DNA of 64,000 nucleotides from Paenarthrobacter nitroguajacolicus (GCF_007786235.1 NZ_VNFK01000004.1:124001-188000), one strand, 5' to 3'. Counted from the stretch's first letter, positions 18,588 to 28,317 are shown. Notes: generated from the sequence alone by a model not told the origin. A program made the numbers and translations.

Positions 18588-19133
18588 AACTACTCCCTCT
18601 TTACTCTTTTTTTTTTATTGAACACCGTTGTCCCGCCTCGCGGTCGGCCTTTGAAGGGGTTAGCCCTCGGATTTGCAAGCGTACGCCACAAGAAGACGCC
18701 AATTAGGCCTTCAAGAGGCAAGGCAATATTTCCAACAACGAAATAAGCGCGAGGAGAAGCCAGCAGGGCGCATCATTGCAGTCGCTTGCCCTCAACTTCA
18801 CGTGCCGCTCCCGGCACAGAAGGAAAGAGAACGTCGGTTTTCCCGCATCAACACGGGGCCCGCGGAGGCGGCTCACACTGCATGCCGGACCGTACTCATC
18901 GACCGGTTTATGTTTCTTTCCGCAAAAGAAACATTGCATTGCTTGGCGTGCAGCTAATCATCTTCTTCTTATCGCATACGCTGTGGGGCATCTCATCGCA
19001 CGCCCTGGAGGATCGCCTTGCACTATTCCCACCTTTTGGAGGGTTTTCGGCGCAGCATTGGCTATGGCCGGCGCGCAGCGTCTCCGGGAGCCGTCTTGGC
19101 CGCGCTTATGGTTGCCAGATTTGCGAGCCACGA
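18588..19133. other. Gene-poor spacer upstream of the MFS gene
   Basis: No supported gene. It contains a T-rich tract at about 18608-18619 and a strong inverted repeat at 18910-18934 (listed separately). The open frame of the MFS gene continues upstream through this stretch, but the text has no transporter character. Confidence 0.5.
18910..18934. promoter_or_regulatory. 10-bp inverted repeat (hairpin or operator)
   Basis: ATGTTTCTTT (18910-18919) and its exact complement AAAGAAACAT (18925-18934) are separated by five bases. It could be an operator or a weak terminator. It lies 200 bp before the proposed MFS start. Confidence 0.5.
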
Positions 19134-20489
19134 GTGATTTCGAACACGAGATTCCCAAATAAGGCCAAGTCAAGCCGTCTAGGTACACGTCGAGTTGAGG
19201 CTGCCCCGCAGTTGCTTCTAGGAAGCCAACTGATTTTCAACATTGGTTTCTTTGCAGTGGTACCCTTTTTGGCTGTTGCGATGCGGAACGATTTCGGTCT
19301 GGGCGCGATGGCGGTTGGTGTTGTTCTCGGGGCGCGAACATTCGCTCAGCAGGGTCTGTTTCTCTTTGGTGGGGCGCTGGCCGATCATTGGGGGGCGAGA
19401 GAGTCGATGATCACGGGCTGCTTGGTACGTGTTTCTGGGTTCTTGCTCCTTGCGTGGGCCTCAGACTTTCCGATGTTTCTCTTCGGCGCTGTCGTCACGG
19501 GCATTGGTGGCGCGCTGTTTTCCCCCGCTATGCAGAGCCTTGTCGCAACAGCCGCAGAGAGCGGTCAGGGGAAACCGGACTATCGGAAAGAGTTGGTCGA
19601 TACGGAGACATCCGCAACCCGGCCGAAGCGCGAACGTTCCTCCCTCTTTGCTTTGCTTGTGGTTTGCGGCGAAGTGGGCACCGTACTCGGCCCACTCATG
19701 GGCTCCTTACTCCTAAACACTGGCTTTGACACCTCACTGGTGACGGGCGCCGGAGTTTTTGCGTTGATGGCAGCCGTCTTTTGGCTCTTTCTGCCCAGAA
19801 CCCAGCCACGTGCTTGCAGAACCAGAGCCAACACACCGAGTAATGGCAGGCCCGCCGGTCTTTGGTCTTGCCTTCGGGAAAAGAGGTTCATCGGTTTTGC
19901 TGCCTTCTACAGCGTAAATCTGCTTGCAACCAACCAACTGTACTTTGGGCTCCCGATCGAAATGGAGCGCAGCGGGGTGGGCGTAGATGCCTTGGCAGTC
20001 GTCTTTGCCTACGCCTCAATCCTGACGATTGCCCTCCAATGGCCGATCGCCGGTATCATGGGTCGCTACGGGCCCAAGCTGGCACTCCCCCTTGGATTCT
20101 TCCTTCAAGCGATGGGTTTCGCTGCCCTCGCGGTGATGGCCGTATTCCCTGCGCCATCCGCCATCCCCGTTATACCCGCCATTGCCCTGGTAACAGGCCT
20201 TGCCCTCGGAAATATGTGCGTACTGCCCGTGGCGATGGGGCTCGTCCTTGAGTTCTCCGCAGGCCGCCCGACAGGTGCATATTACGGGCTATTGGCCAGT
20301 GCCGGCGGACTCGCCGTGGTCATCGGAAACGCCGCGCTGGCCCCGCTCTACGAACACGCCGTCACTCCGTCAGCACACGCCAGCGCACCGTGGCTTCTCC
20401 TGGCCCTGACTGCAGCCATCTCAGCCGTATCGATTCGACACTTCACACCGCGGCCCCTGGCACCGAATCGCGTTCATTCATCGCCCTAA
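19134..20489 (+). CDS. MFS transporter (DHA1/MdtH-like)
   Basis: An approximately 451-aa major facilitator with about 12 hydrophobic segments. TM1 reads LLLGSQLIFNIGFFAVVPFLAV, and the loop 2-3 motif A is seen as GALADHWGARESMITG. Proton-driven drug or metabolite efflux is the usual role of this group. The frame opens far upstream (18786), but the transporter text starts only after about 19150. The GTG at 19134 is the nearest reasonable start, although its ribosome site is weak, so the N-terminus is uncertain. It could be fused to foreign upstream DNA. Confidence 0.75.
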   Translation: MISNTRFPNKAKSSRLGTRRVEAAPQLLLGSQLIFNIGFFAVVPFLAVAMRNDFGLGAMAVGVVLGARTFAQQGLFLFGGALADHWGARESMITGCLVRVSGFLLLAWASDFPMFLFGAVVTGIGGALFSPAMQSLVATAAESGQGKPDYRKELVDTETSATRPKRERSSLFALLVVCGEVGTVLGPLMGSLLLNTGFDTSLVTGAGVFALMAAVFWLFLPRTQPRACRTRANTPSNGRPAGLWSCLREKRFIGFAAFYSVNLLATNQLYFGLPIEMERSGVGVDALAVVFAYASILTIALQWPIAGIMGRYGPKLALPLGFFLQAMGFAALAVMAVFPAPSAIPVIPAIALVTGLALGNMCVLPVAMGLVLEFSAGRPTGAYYGLLASAGGLAVVIGNAALAPLYEHAVTPSAHASAPWLLLALTAAISAVSIRHFTPRPLAPNRVHSSP

Positions 20490-20838
20490 ATCAAAGAAAC
20501 GAAGATGACGCAAGTGAGATTTCGGTCAACACGGGAGTAGAAGTAGCTGCGAGAACTACTGTGTTTCGAGGAACCGGTTCCGCAGTGAGTCAAGCTTAGC
20601 CGTGGTCCTCCCTATCGCCTTTCGGCTATACGAGGCGTATTCGAAAACGCCATCCCCGTGAACCAGCAACTTCCGGGGTTTACCCACAGGATCTCTGCAC
20701 TGCAGGCGTTCTTATCCTTGACTGTTCGGCATTGGGGTTTGCTGTGTCTACGGTATCGAGACCCAGCGGGCTGCATAACGCGCTCTAAGGCGAAGAGGCC
20801 ACGGACCGCAGTTGAGTGGCAGCGACCCAGGCTCCCTG
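20490..20838. other. Intergenic stretch, nothing recognised
   Basis: Short frames on both strands (for example 20658-20870 plus) show no family resemblance and no convincing start site. Probably a decayed junction between the MFS gene and the alcohol dehydrogenase pseudogene. Confidence 0.4.
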
Positions 20839-21877
20839 TCAACGCGTGGTGGCATCCAGGACAAACCTGAACCGGACGTCACTGGCCAAAACACGGTCGA
20901 AAGCTTCGTTGATGTGAGCACCGTCCGCCACTTCGACTTCCGCGCCAAGATTGTGGGCGGCACAAAAATCCGGAATCTCCTGGGTTTGCCGGATTTCGCC
21001 CATCTTGGATCCGCTGAGGTTTCGCCGGTCCGAGATCAGGGACCATGCGCGTTGGCTAAGGGGTTTGGACAGAAGCCCCACCAGGACCAGCGTGCCGCCA
21101 AACCCAGCAGAGAAAGGTATTGGTCCACATCGATCTCAGCGGAGACGGTGTTGATGATGAGATCGAACTTGTCCCGCAGCGCTGCGAATGTTTCAGGGTC
21201 CGACGTTGCAAAGAAGTGATCCGCTCCGAGTCGACGTGCGTCCTTTTCCTTCGTCCTGGATTGGCTCAGCACTGTTACTTCTGCTCCCATGGCGGCAGCT
21301 ATTTCAGGCCCAGATGTACTAGGCCACCCATACCGACTATCGCCACCCGCTTGCCGGGTCCGGTCTTCCACTGACGTAACGGCGTATACATGGTGATTCC
21401 TGCGCACAGGAGCGGAGCAGCCGCTTGCGGCGTCAGTCCATCCGGGATCTTCAGTACGTAATTTTCATCCACGAGGATACTGGTGCTGTAACCGCCGGCG
21501 GTCGGCAGCCCATCCGACCCAGTGGAGTTATATTTGCTTGTTAATCCCTTTAGGCAGTGTTGTTCTTCTCCGGCAAGGCAGTTCATCCATTCCCGGCAGG
21601 AATCTACAAAGCATCCCACTCCGACGACGTCTCCAACGGAATGCCGCGTCACCCCTGCGCCTATGGACCCCACGACGCCGACGATTTCGTGTCCTACAAC
21701 CAGTGGATATCGCACCTGAGACCATTCTCCTCGTGCGGCGTGAATGTCGAAGTGGCAGAAACCGGTGTAGAGGATGGTCAGCACCTTATGATCGCCGGGA
21801 TCCCTGCGGATGATGGTCCCGGGACGACGAGGCGAGGTGGGCGACTCAACGATGTCAGCCCTGGCCTGCGAAGGCAT
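20839..21877 (-). pseudogene. Zinc-type NAD(P)-dependent alcohol dehydrogenase, frameshifted
   Basis: The protein of a cinnamyl-alcohol/YahK-type alcohol dehydrogenase can be followed through three frames. Frame one (21877-21299) covers the catalytic part (YTGFCHFDIHAARGEW, HEIVGVVGSIGAGVTRHSVG). Frame two (to about 21036) has GAEVTVLSQSRTKEKDARRLGADHFF. Frame three (to 20839) holds the C-terminus NLGAEVEVADGAHINEAFDRVL. Two frameshifts (about 21300-21320 and about 21070) break it. The structural zinc site also looks eroded: CREWMNCLAGEEQHC has Trp where a Cys (CxxC) is usual. Inactive unless the shifts are sequencing errors. Confidence 0.8.
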
Positions 21878-21889
21878 ATGGGTGTCCCT

Positions 21890-22336
21890 TCAGCTGGAGG
21901 TATCTTCTGGTACCTTCGAGGCGCGCCTTTCCCCCGCATGCGTGGTCCAGGCCGCCGACAGTCCTCCCCCGCCGATCGTCAGGAGCAACAGCCCGCCCAC
22001 TAGATTGAGTGCGCCGTTCGCGAAGATGCAGGTGGTGCCGCCGGTAACAGCCAGGACTGCCATCACAGTTGCAAATGCACGCATGTCAAGCGTGCCTTAC
22101 CAATGGCATTCGTTTTCGCTGGCGCTTCGGCAAAACTGGCACGCGACGTTCTTTTTCAAATGGGTCCACGTCTCCGATGCCTGGGTGATGCCCCGGTTGT
22201 AGCCTTTCTGCATCGGAAAGCGCTGGCGGCCCTCTTGGATGATGTCCGCGAACAGGCAGGCGTGCGATTCACCACCGCTGACGGACTGGCCGAAGTGATG
22301 GTTGGGGCGGATGTTGGTCGCTGTGTCGGTGCTCAC
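21890..22336 (-). other. Two short frames, possible transporter remnant
   Basis: A frame starting at the GTG at 22336 overlaps the stop of the tartrate-dehydrogenase-like gene by GTGA and encodes about 79 aa (MSTDTATNIRPNHHFGQ...). A second frame, 22084-21890 (64 aa), is very hydrophobic (TMs near residues 4-22 and 25-45) and ends in AAWTTHAGERR. One reading is the start and end of a membrane transporter whose middle was deleted, lying directly downstream of the catabolic operon. I cannot name the family. Confidence 0.3.
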
Positions 22337-23451
22337 GATGATGGCGATGCCGGTACTGCCACGGGGGTGTTGGCAGCGTCGACGGACGGAACGGCATCGA
22401 TGGCGTCGATGGTGGCCAGGACCGCTGCGGTGAACTCGGAGGTGGACGATGTCCCGCCGACATCGCGGGTTCCGAGTCCTTCACGGAGGACTGACTCGAA
22501 CGCCGTCTGCAGGTGACTGGCTGCTTCCGGGTGGCCGAGGTGTTCCAGCATCATTGCCCCGGACCACATCTGGCCGACAGGATTCGCGAGTCCCATGCCC
22601 GCAATGTCCGGCGCTGAACCATGTACCGGCTCAAAGAGCGACGGGAAGTCGCCTTCGGGGTTCAAGTTGGCGCTCGGAGCTACGCCGATGGACCCTGTCA
22701 CAGCACTCCCGAGGTCCGACAGGATGTCCCCGAGCAGGTTGGATGCCACGATCACGTCGTAAGTCCACGGCTTCAACACCAAGTGGGCGGCCAAGGCGTC
22801 CACCAGTTCGCTGGTAAGGGTAACTTCCGGATAGAGCCGGACCGCTTCTTCAACAATCTCGTCCCAGAACGGCATGGTGTGGATGATGCCATTGCTCTTG
22901 GTGGCCGAAGTCAGTCGTCGGCCCCGTGAAGAAGCCTGGGATGCCGCGTAGTGTGCTGCCCGGGAGACTCCCAGGCGGGTGAAAATCGTCTCCTGTACGG
23001 CGCTTTCGTGCGGCTGCCCGCGGTAGATGCGTCCGCCGATTTCCGAGTATTCGCCCTCATTGTTCTCACGGACAATGAGGATATCGATCGGTTCCTTCGA
23101 CGCGAGCGGCGACTTCACGCCGTCGAGCGTTTTGACCGGGCGGACGTTGATGTACTGCTGGAATTCGCGGCGGATGGGGATCAACAGCCCCCACAGCGAT
23201 TCCGCGTCGGAGACCTGCGGCGAGCCGACAGCACCCAGGAAGATGGCCTCGTGCCGGGCCAGCTGCTCAAGGCCATCCTCAGGCATCATCCGGCCGTGGC
23301 GCAGGTAGTAGTCCGAACCCCAGTCGAAGTGCGTGAATTGCAGGTCCAGGGAATGAAGCCGGGCGATTCGTTCCAGGCATTCCAGTGCGGCGGGAACAAC
23401 TTCCTGGCCGATACCGTCACCGGCAATAACGGCAATTTTGTGGGTGGTCAT
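22333..23451 (-). CDS. Tartrate dehydrogenase/D-malate dehydrogenase (decarboxylating) family
   Basis: A 372-aa isocitrate/isopropylmalate-dehydrogenase-fold enzyme. The start KIAVIAGDGIGQEVVPAAL, the block IRREFQQYINVRPVK and the motif NNEGEYSEIGGRIYRG are typical of TtuC/DmlA (tartrate or D-malate dehydrogenase) rather than LeuB. ASNLLGDILSDLGSAVTGSIG supplies metal-binding Asp residues. It would oxidise and decarboxylate D-malate or tartrate with NAD to pyruvate or a related product. Its start overlaps the stop of the aldehyde dehydrogenase gene (ATGA). This pairing suggests that an aldehyde acid (for example malate semialdehyde) is oxidised and then decarboxylated; that is inference. Confidence 0.88.
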   Translation of the reverse strand: MTTHKIAVIAGDGIGQEVVPAALECLERIARLHSLDLQFTHFDWGSDYYLRHGRMMPEDGLEQLARHEAIFLGAVGSPQVSDAESLWGLLIPIRREFQQYINVRPVKTLDGVKSPLASKEPIDILIVRENNEGEYSEIGGRIYRGQPHESAVQETIFTRLGVSRAAHYAASQASSRGRRLTSATKSNGIIHTMPFWDEIVEEAVRLYPEVTLTSELVDALAAHLVLKPWTYDVIVASNLLGDILSDLGSAVTGSIGVAPSANLNPEGDFPSLFEPVHGSAPDIAGMGLANPVGQMWSGAMMLEHLGHPEAASHLQTAFESVLREGLGTRDVGGTSSTSEFTAAVLATIDAIDAVPSVDAANTPVAVPASPSS

Positions 23452-24995
23452 ACTGCTCCGTTCGTGGTGGCGGCGAACTGCTGCCAGCCTGAGGATGTTT
23501 TAGGCAATTGGATGATGGTGTTCTTTGGTTCGGTCATTTCGCGCACGGTGTGCTTAACGCCTTCCCTTCCTACGCCGCTTCTCTTGAATCCGCCGAAGGG
23601 CATCGAGTCGATCCGCACATCACTGGTCTCGTTAATAACCACTGATCCCACGTGGAGCTTTTCCGCTATCGCCAGGGCTTCGCTGAACGATTCTGTGAAA
23701 ACCCCGGCTTGAAGCCCGAACTCGGTGTCGTTGGCCGCACGAACAGCATCCTGGACCTCGATGAATGGGAGAACGCTGACCACCGGGCCGAAGACTTCTT
23801 CCCGGATCACACGGCACGCGGACGGTACGTCCGTGAGGACAGTTGGCGCATAGTGCGCACCATGCCGACGTCCGCCGACGTGGACGGTGGCACCAGCGGC
23901 CTTCGCCTCCTCCACCCAATCCTCGACGCGCCGCGCTTCTGCTTCGCTGATGAGGGGTCCGATATCTGTTGTGCGTTCCAGCTTCGGGCCGGACCGCAGC
24001 GCTTTGGTTCCGCGCACAACGTCATCAAGGACCCGGTCGAAGAGCGAAATGTGCACGTACACCCGCTGGACGGACAGGCAGTTCTGGCCAGCCACGCCGA
24101 AAGCCCCCGCCACGATCGCCTGCGCAGCTTCTCCTGCGTTCGCATCCGCGCAGACGATCGTGGCATTGTTGCCGCCAAGTTCCGAGAGGATTTTCTTGGC
24201 GCCGGCGGATGAAGCAATCCTGTCCGCCGTTTTTGGCCCCCCGGTGAAGGAGATCAAGTCCACCTGGGGGTCAGTCACAAGGGCCTCGGAAACGCCCGGG
24301 CCCGCAACGATTGCAGCCACCCGCCCGGCGGGTACTCCAGCGTCCAATAACAGCTGAATGAAGGCCAGCCCTGTCAGGGGCGTCCGTCCGGAGGGTTTAA
24401 GCACGACGCCGTTGCCTCCGATGAGCGCCGGGCCCAGCTTATGCGCCACAAGGTTCAGCGGATCGTTGAACGGCGTGATGGCTGCAACGATTCCCACAGG
24501 CTTGCGGTTGTACCAACCAAGCTTTCCCGTGCCTGCCAAGCTGTCTTCGAAAGCCAGGGTCTCGCCCTGGAGCTCTCCGGAGGCAGCAGCCGAAAGCCTG
24601 AGCGTCTCGATGCAACGGAGGACTTCGCGTTCGGCTTCGTTGATGGTCTTGCTGCTTTCTGCGGCAATGATGTTGGCGAAACGCGCCGACTGTCCGCGAA
24701 GCAATGCAGCGGCCCTTTCCAAAGACTCACGTCGCTGGCGCAGGGGCCAGTCAACCTCCTGCATGTGCCGGTGGATGTGGGCAACGGCGCGTCGCACGTC
24801 CTCCGGGGTGGACGAACAGACGGTTCCCAGCAGGAGCCCGTCTTCGGGATCCCGGACTTCGACAGTCTTGTCGGTCGTGTGCCAGGTGCTTTCAAAGAAA
24901 GCACCCCCCTGCAGGTCTGCGACCTGTGTCCGCTGGTAGGCGGTCTCTCCGGCGGATTTTGGCCGCAGCCCACCCACGGTTGTCTTTGTCGTCAT
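23448..24995 (-). CDS. NAD(P)-dependent aldehyde dehydrogenase
   Basis: A 515-aa aldehyde dehydrogenase. It shows the NAD-binding PFNDPLNLVAHKLGPAL, ISFTGGPKTADRIA, the general-base Glu in LSELGGNN and the catalytic Cys in FGVAGQNCLSVQR (C306). Text around this Cys resembles the lactaldehyde/phosphonoacetaldehyde/sulfoacetaldehyde branch more than betaine-aldehyde enzymes. The ATG at 24995 is where family text starts; the open frame reaches 25586 as a shadow of the upstream gene. It sits third in the operon HAD - FAD oxidoreductase - ALDH - dehydrogenase, so its likely substrate is the aldehyde made by the FAD enzyme. Confidence 0.9.
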   Translation of the reverse strand: MTTKTTVGGLRPKSAGETAYQRTQVADLQGGAFFESTWHTTDKTVEVRDPEDGLLLGTVCSSTPEDVRRAVAHIHRHMQEVDWPLRQRRESLERAAALLRGQSARFANIIAAESSKTINEAEREVLRCIETLRLSAAASGELQGETLAFEDSLAGTGKLGWYNRKPVGIVAAITPFNDPLNLVAHKLGPALIGGNGVVLKPSGRTPLTGLAFIQLLLDAGVPAGRVAAIVAGPGVSEALVTDPQVDLISFTGGPKTADRIASSAGAKKILSELGGNNATIVCADANAGEAAQAIVAGAFGVAGQNCLSVQRVYVHISLFDRVLDDVVRGTKALRSGPKLERTTDIGPLISEAEARRVEDWVEEAKAAGATVHVGGRRHGAHYAPTVLTDVPSACRVIREEVFGPVVSVLPFIEVQDAVRAANDTEFGLQAGVFTESFSEALAIAEKLHVGSVVINETSDVRIDSMPFGGFKRSGVGREGVKHTVREMTEPKNTIIQLPKTSSGWQQFAATTNGAV

Positions 24996-25039
24996 CCGAA
25001 GCCTTACTGGTTGATACTTGCTGTGTTGCCTGAAGGGGG

Positions 25040-26317
25040 TTACTTCACGCGGTCGATGATCTTGGCTGCCGCGCCGATGAAGGGCAGGAACCACGGCGGG
25101 CCGAAGTGGCCCGGCACCGGGGGGTTCTTCAGGTCGCCCCAGACGTTCGCGGATTTGTCCCCTCCCATGTAATGGGCCATGCGCTTGCCCATGTGGGCCG
25201 CCATTTGGACACCGTGCCCGCTGTAGTTGAGCGAGTAGAACAGTCCATCGTGCTCCCCGGCGTGGACCATCTGGTCCATGGAAAGGTCCACCAGGCCGCC
25301 CCAGATGTAATCCACCTTTGCGTTGGACAGGTACGGGAAGAGTTCGAGCATGGCCTTGCGGAGAATTGTGGCACTCTTGACATCCGAGTCCGGGCTGGAA
25401 AGCGCGAACCTGGCACGGCCCCCGAAAAGAAGCCTGTTGTCCGGGGTGATCCGGAAGTAGTAGGTCAGCATCTTGCTGTCCGAGGCCATGCGGCGGTTCG
25501 GCAGGATCCGGTTGACCACGTCTTCGGGCAGCGGTTCGGTACAGATGATGAAGCTGCCAACAGGAATCACCCGGCGCTGCAGCCACGGGGTGACGTTGCC
25601 CGTGTAACCGCTGGTAGCAACGAGGACATGCTTCGCCCGTGCGATGCCGCGCGTCGTATGCACGTCATGGACCGTGCCGTTGACCCGCTTGAGTTCGGTC
25701 ACGCCCGCGTTCTCGCAGATCTGTGCGCCGGCGTTGGCTGCCGCGCCGGCCAGGCCGTGGGCGAACTTGCCCACGTGGAGTCCGGCTCCCAGGGGGTCCA
25801 TCATGGCGCCCTGGTAGAAGTCGGTTCCGATCTCGCTGTGGATATCCGACTTCGGAATCAGCGTGACATGGTGGTCCACGAGCTTGGCCAGCAACTCCTG
25901 GGACTTCTTGAAGCCGTCGTTGTGCGACTCGTGGTAGGCCAGAGAGAGCTTGCCGAAGCGGTTGAAGTCGCAATCGATCGCGTAGTCATGGACCAGCTTC
26001 TCGATGCTGTCGATCGCGTCGTTGTACTCGCGGAAGTACTCCACGGCACGGGCCTCGCCGTACCGCTTGACCGCGGAGCTGAAACCGATGGCGAGCCCGG
26101 TCGTGGCCATTCCGCCGTTGCGGCCGGATGCCCCCCAGCCCACGGTGTGGCGTTCGAAGACCGCGACGCTCGCGCCCTGCCGGGCGAACTCAAGCGCAGC
26201 GGACAAGCCTGTAAAGCCGGCACCGATAACCGCGACGTCGACGTTATCCGGCACGGGCGTGCTGCGGTAGTCACCGGAAGGCTCGGCTGTGTCCAGCCAG
26301 TAAGGGATGAGTTTCAC
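25040..26317 (-). CDS. FAD-dependent oxidoreductase (DAO superfamily, PuuB-like)
   Basis: A 425-aa flavoprotein. The Rossmann motif VAVIGAGFTGLSAALEFARQ (about residues 29-48) and VGWGASGRNGGMATTG mark the PuuB/glycine-oxidase-like branch of the DAO family, which oxidises C-N bonds of amines and amino acids to imines. The C-terminal NYSGHGVQMAAHMGKRMA is the second FAD-binding element. The 40495 protein shares its opening pattern. In this operon it would convert an amine to the aldehyde used by the downstream aldehyde dehydrogenase. Substrate unknown. Confidence 0.9.
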   Translation of the reverse strand: MKLIPYWLDTAEPSGDYRSTPVPDNVDVAVIGAGFTGLSAALEFARQGASVAVFERHTVGWGASGRNGGMATTGLAIGFSSAVKRYGEARAVEYFREYNDAIDSIEKLVHDYAIDCDFNRFGKLSLAYHESHNDGFKKSQELLAKLVDHHVTLIPKSDIHSEIGTDFYQGAMMDPLGAGLHVGKFAHGLAGAAANAGAQICENAGVTELKRVNGTVHDVHTTRGIARAKHVLVATSGYTGNVTPWLQRRVIPVGSFIICTEPLPEDVVNRILPNRRMASDSKMLTYYFRITPDNRLLFGGRARFALSSPDSDVKSATILRKAMLELFPYLSNAKVDYIWGGLVDLSMDQMVHAGEHDGLFYSLNYSGHGVQMAAHMGKRMAHYMGGDKSANVWGDLKNPPVPGHFGPPWFLPFIGAAAKIIDRVK

Positions 26318-26347
26318 GGGATGGCCTTTCGCCTCAGGAAATCGGGG

Positions 26348-27022
26348 TCAGAGACCGAGGTGCTTGTTGATCTCGTCGAGGGACTTCACGCTGAACATGT
26401 CGTAGCCCGTAGTGACAGGGTCATAGCCACGGTCGAGCAACACAAGGTTCCGGAAGCCCAGGTCGTGCATCGGATGCACGTCATACCGTGTGTGGGAAGA
26501 AATGTGGAGGAAGTCCTCAGGCTTGGCGTTCAAGGTGTCCAGCATGTACTCGAAGGCCTGGTAGCGCGGCTTGTAGGCCTGTGCCTGCTCCGCGGTCAGC
26601 ACTGCGTGGAATTCGGCGCCGAGCTTGGGGATGCTGATGTCCAGGAAGCTGTCATCCGCGTTGGAGAGAGCCACCAGCTTGTAGTTGTCGCCCATCAGCT
26701 TCAACGGAGCCGGCACGTCATCGTGCGCAACCCAACCGCGCACGGCATCTGCAAACGCCGCCCCTGCACCTTCAGTGGGTCCGATTCCCCACCGCTTGCA
26801 CACGCGATCGAAGGAGTCCTGCAGGATCTGCTCGTACGGCTTGTAGTCACCAAGGACCTCGTCAAACCGGTAGCCGCGGAACTGCCTCTTGAACTCCGGC
26901 CACTGATCCTCGGAAATGCGACCATCCAGGAGTCGACGGGTAGTTGGATCGATGTCGAAATTGATGAGCGTGCCGTAGACATCGAAGGAGATGTACTTCG
27001 GGCGGAAGTTGGTCTCTGCCAT
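26348..27022 (-). CDS. HAD superfamily protein, 'haloacid dehalogenase type II' branch
   Basis: A 224-aa L-2-haloacid-dehalogenase-like protein. The nucleophile motif FDVYGTL (Asp and Thr of motif I), LSNAD (motif II Ser), QAYKPRY (motif III Lys with a nearby Tyr) and the motif IV region ISSHTRYD are present. In characterised dehalogenases motif IV has Ser-x-Asn-x-x-Asp; here the Asn position is His, so dehalogenation is doubtful. It is the first gene of a four-gene operon with a FAD oxidoreductase, and a paralogue at 48931 also follows a flavoenzyme gene. It may hydrolyse or tautomerise an intermediate of that reaction. Promoter elements are at about 27.14-27.17 kb. Confidence 0.85.
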   Translation of the reverse strand: MAETNFRPKYISFDVYGTLINFDIDPTTRRLLDGRISEDQWPEFKRQFRGYRFDEVLGDYKPYEQILQDSFDRVCKRWGIGPTEGAGAAFADAVRGWVAHDDVPAPLKLMGDNYKLVALSNADDSFLDISIPKLGAEFHAVLTAEQAQAYKPRYQAFEYMLDTLNAKPEDFLHISSHTRYDVHPMHDLGFRNLVLLDRGYDPVTTGYDMFSVKSLDEINKHLGL

Positions 27023-27138
27023 GGCAATTTCCGTTCATTCGGGAGGCGGGGCGGGTCTGCCCTGGATATGGACATGTTCAACGGGAGCGAACCAGACCGG
27101 GCTGGAGCGGCCACGGGGTTGCTGCCAGATACTCGACT

Positions 27139-27170
27139 GTAGAAGGGAAAATTGTCAATTGTCAACAGTT
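27139..27170 (-). promoter_or_regulatory. Promoter with GntR-type operator for the minus-strand HAD operon
   Basis: On the minus strand TTGACA is followed 18 bp later by TACAGT, a good -35/-10 pair pointing at the HAD gene. The operator-like dyad ATTGTCAACAGT (27158-27169; one mismatch to ATTGT-N2-ACAAT) covers the -35 box, so a bound regulator would block the polymerase. Confidence 0.65.
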
Positions 27171-27225
27171 TTCGACATTCAATCCAAAATCTCAACGTAA
27201 CATATCACCAAAAAGTTATCTGTGG

Positions 27226-27237
27226 ATTGTTGACAAT
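27226..27237 (+). promoter_or_regulatory. GntR-type operator ATTGT-N2-ACAAT before the ABC importer operon
   Basis: Exact dyad ATTGTTGACAAT. It contains TTGACA, a consensus -35 box, on the plus strand facing the solute-binding-protein gene at 27382; the -10 candidate near 27253 is weak. Same dyad as at 31204, 34815, 36030 and 38705. Confidence 0.7.
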
Positions 27238-27381
27238 CGACCTCTTTAGGGGTTGCATTGCTCTTAGGTACAGGAGAGATCCTCATCACATTCCCGCTCC
27301 ATCGAACATCGACGGGACGCACATAACTCTCCTGATGACTGTCACATCCTCCCCCAGCTGAAACCCTCGAAGGGAAGCATC

Positions 27382-28317
27382 ATGAAGACCATATTCAAGG
27401 CACAGACAACGGCTGCAGGCATAGCCCTGCTGCTTGCTTTGAGCGCATGCGGAGGTGCCGCCAACAGCGACTCCGCCAGCAGTGAGTCGGCGGACACCAG
27501 CCTGACCAACAACACCAGAGACATCTCCGAGGGTGTGCAGCCTGACCAAGCCGCGGTGGCATTGTTGCCGCAGTCGATCAAGGACAAGGGTGAACTGACG
27601 GTCGCCATGGACCTTCACTACCCGCCCACGACGTTCCTGGCCGAGGACAACAGCACACCGATCGGCTTGAACCCGGACGTCGCCCGGCTCATCGCCAAGA
27701 AGCTGGACTTGAAACTGAAGTTCGTGGACACGAAGTTCGACACGATCATCCCGGGTCTGGACGGCGGACGTTTCGACTTTACCGTCACCACAATGGCCAA
27801 GACCGAAGAGCGCCTGAAGGTCCTGGACATGATCGACTACTTCAAGGCCGGCAACTCGGTCGTTGTGGCGGCAGGGAACCCGCTGAACCTATCTATGGAG
27901 ACCCTGTGTGGCAAGAATGTTGCAGTGACGCAGGGCTCTACCGGTCAGCTCAAGCGCCTTCCGGCACTGAGCGAGCAGACCTGCACCTCCAAGGGCCAGC
28001 CCGCGATCAACGCTGTAACGCTGCCCAACATTCAGGAAGCTCTGACGCAGCTGCACTCCAAGCGCATCGACGGCATCCTCTATGACACAACCGCTCTCGG
28101 CTGGGCAGCCAGGCAGCAGCCGGACTCCTTCACTCTCCTGGGCCGGGTCAACGTCGGCTCCAGCGACCTATCTGCCGCCGGCCTTAAAAAGGGTTCGCCG
28201 CTGACCCCGGCTATGCAGGCGGCTATCCAGTCGGTCCTTGGGACCCCGGAGTATCAGGAATCTCTGAAGACTTGGGGCCTGGATTCAGGCGCCATCACTG
28301 ACGCCAAATTGAACTAG
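27382..28317 (+). CDS. ABC transporter substrate-binding lipoprotein (polar amino acid type)
   Basis: A 311-aa extracellular binding protein. The signal peptide ends in the lipobox LSAC (Cys near residue 24), so it is lipid-anchored outside the membrane. The family-3 solute-binding fold is visible in IKDKGELTVAMDLHYPPTTF, NPDVARLIAKKLDLKLKFVD, FDFTVTTMAKTEERLKVLD and the hinge region CGKNVAVTQGSTGQ. It should deliver an amino acid or cationic amine to the permease encoded next. It opens the importer operon and has an operator at 27226. Confidence 0.92.
   Translation: MKTIFKAQTTAAGIALLLALSACGGAANSDSASSESADTSLTNNTRDISEGVQPDQAAVALLPQSIKDKGELTVAMDLHYPPTTFLAEDNSTPIGLNPDVARLIAKKLDLKLKFVDTKFDTIIPGLDGGRFDFTVTTMAKTEERLKVLDMIDYFKAGNSVVVAAGNPLNLSMETLCGKNVAVTQGSTGQLKRLPALSEQTCTSKGQPAINAVTLPNIQEALTQLHSKRIDGILYDTTALGWAARQQPDSFTLLGRVNVGSSDLSAAGLKKGSPLTPAMQAAIQSVLGTPEYQESLKTWGLDSGAITDAKLN

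Noticed and set aside
26348..27022. Functional haloacid dehalogenase
   Set aside because: The motif IV Asn is His and the operon context is amine oxidation, so the name is not supported.
25106..27142. A 678-codon plus-strand open frame
   Set aside because: It is antisense to the FAD oxidoreductase and HAD genes and has no family resemblance; long antisense frames are common in GC-rich DNA.
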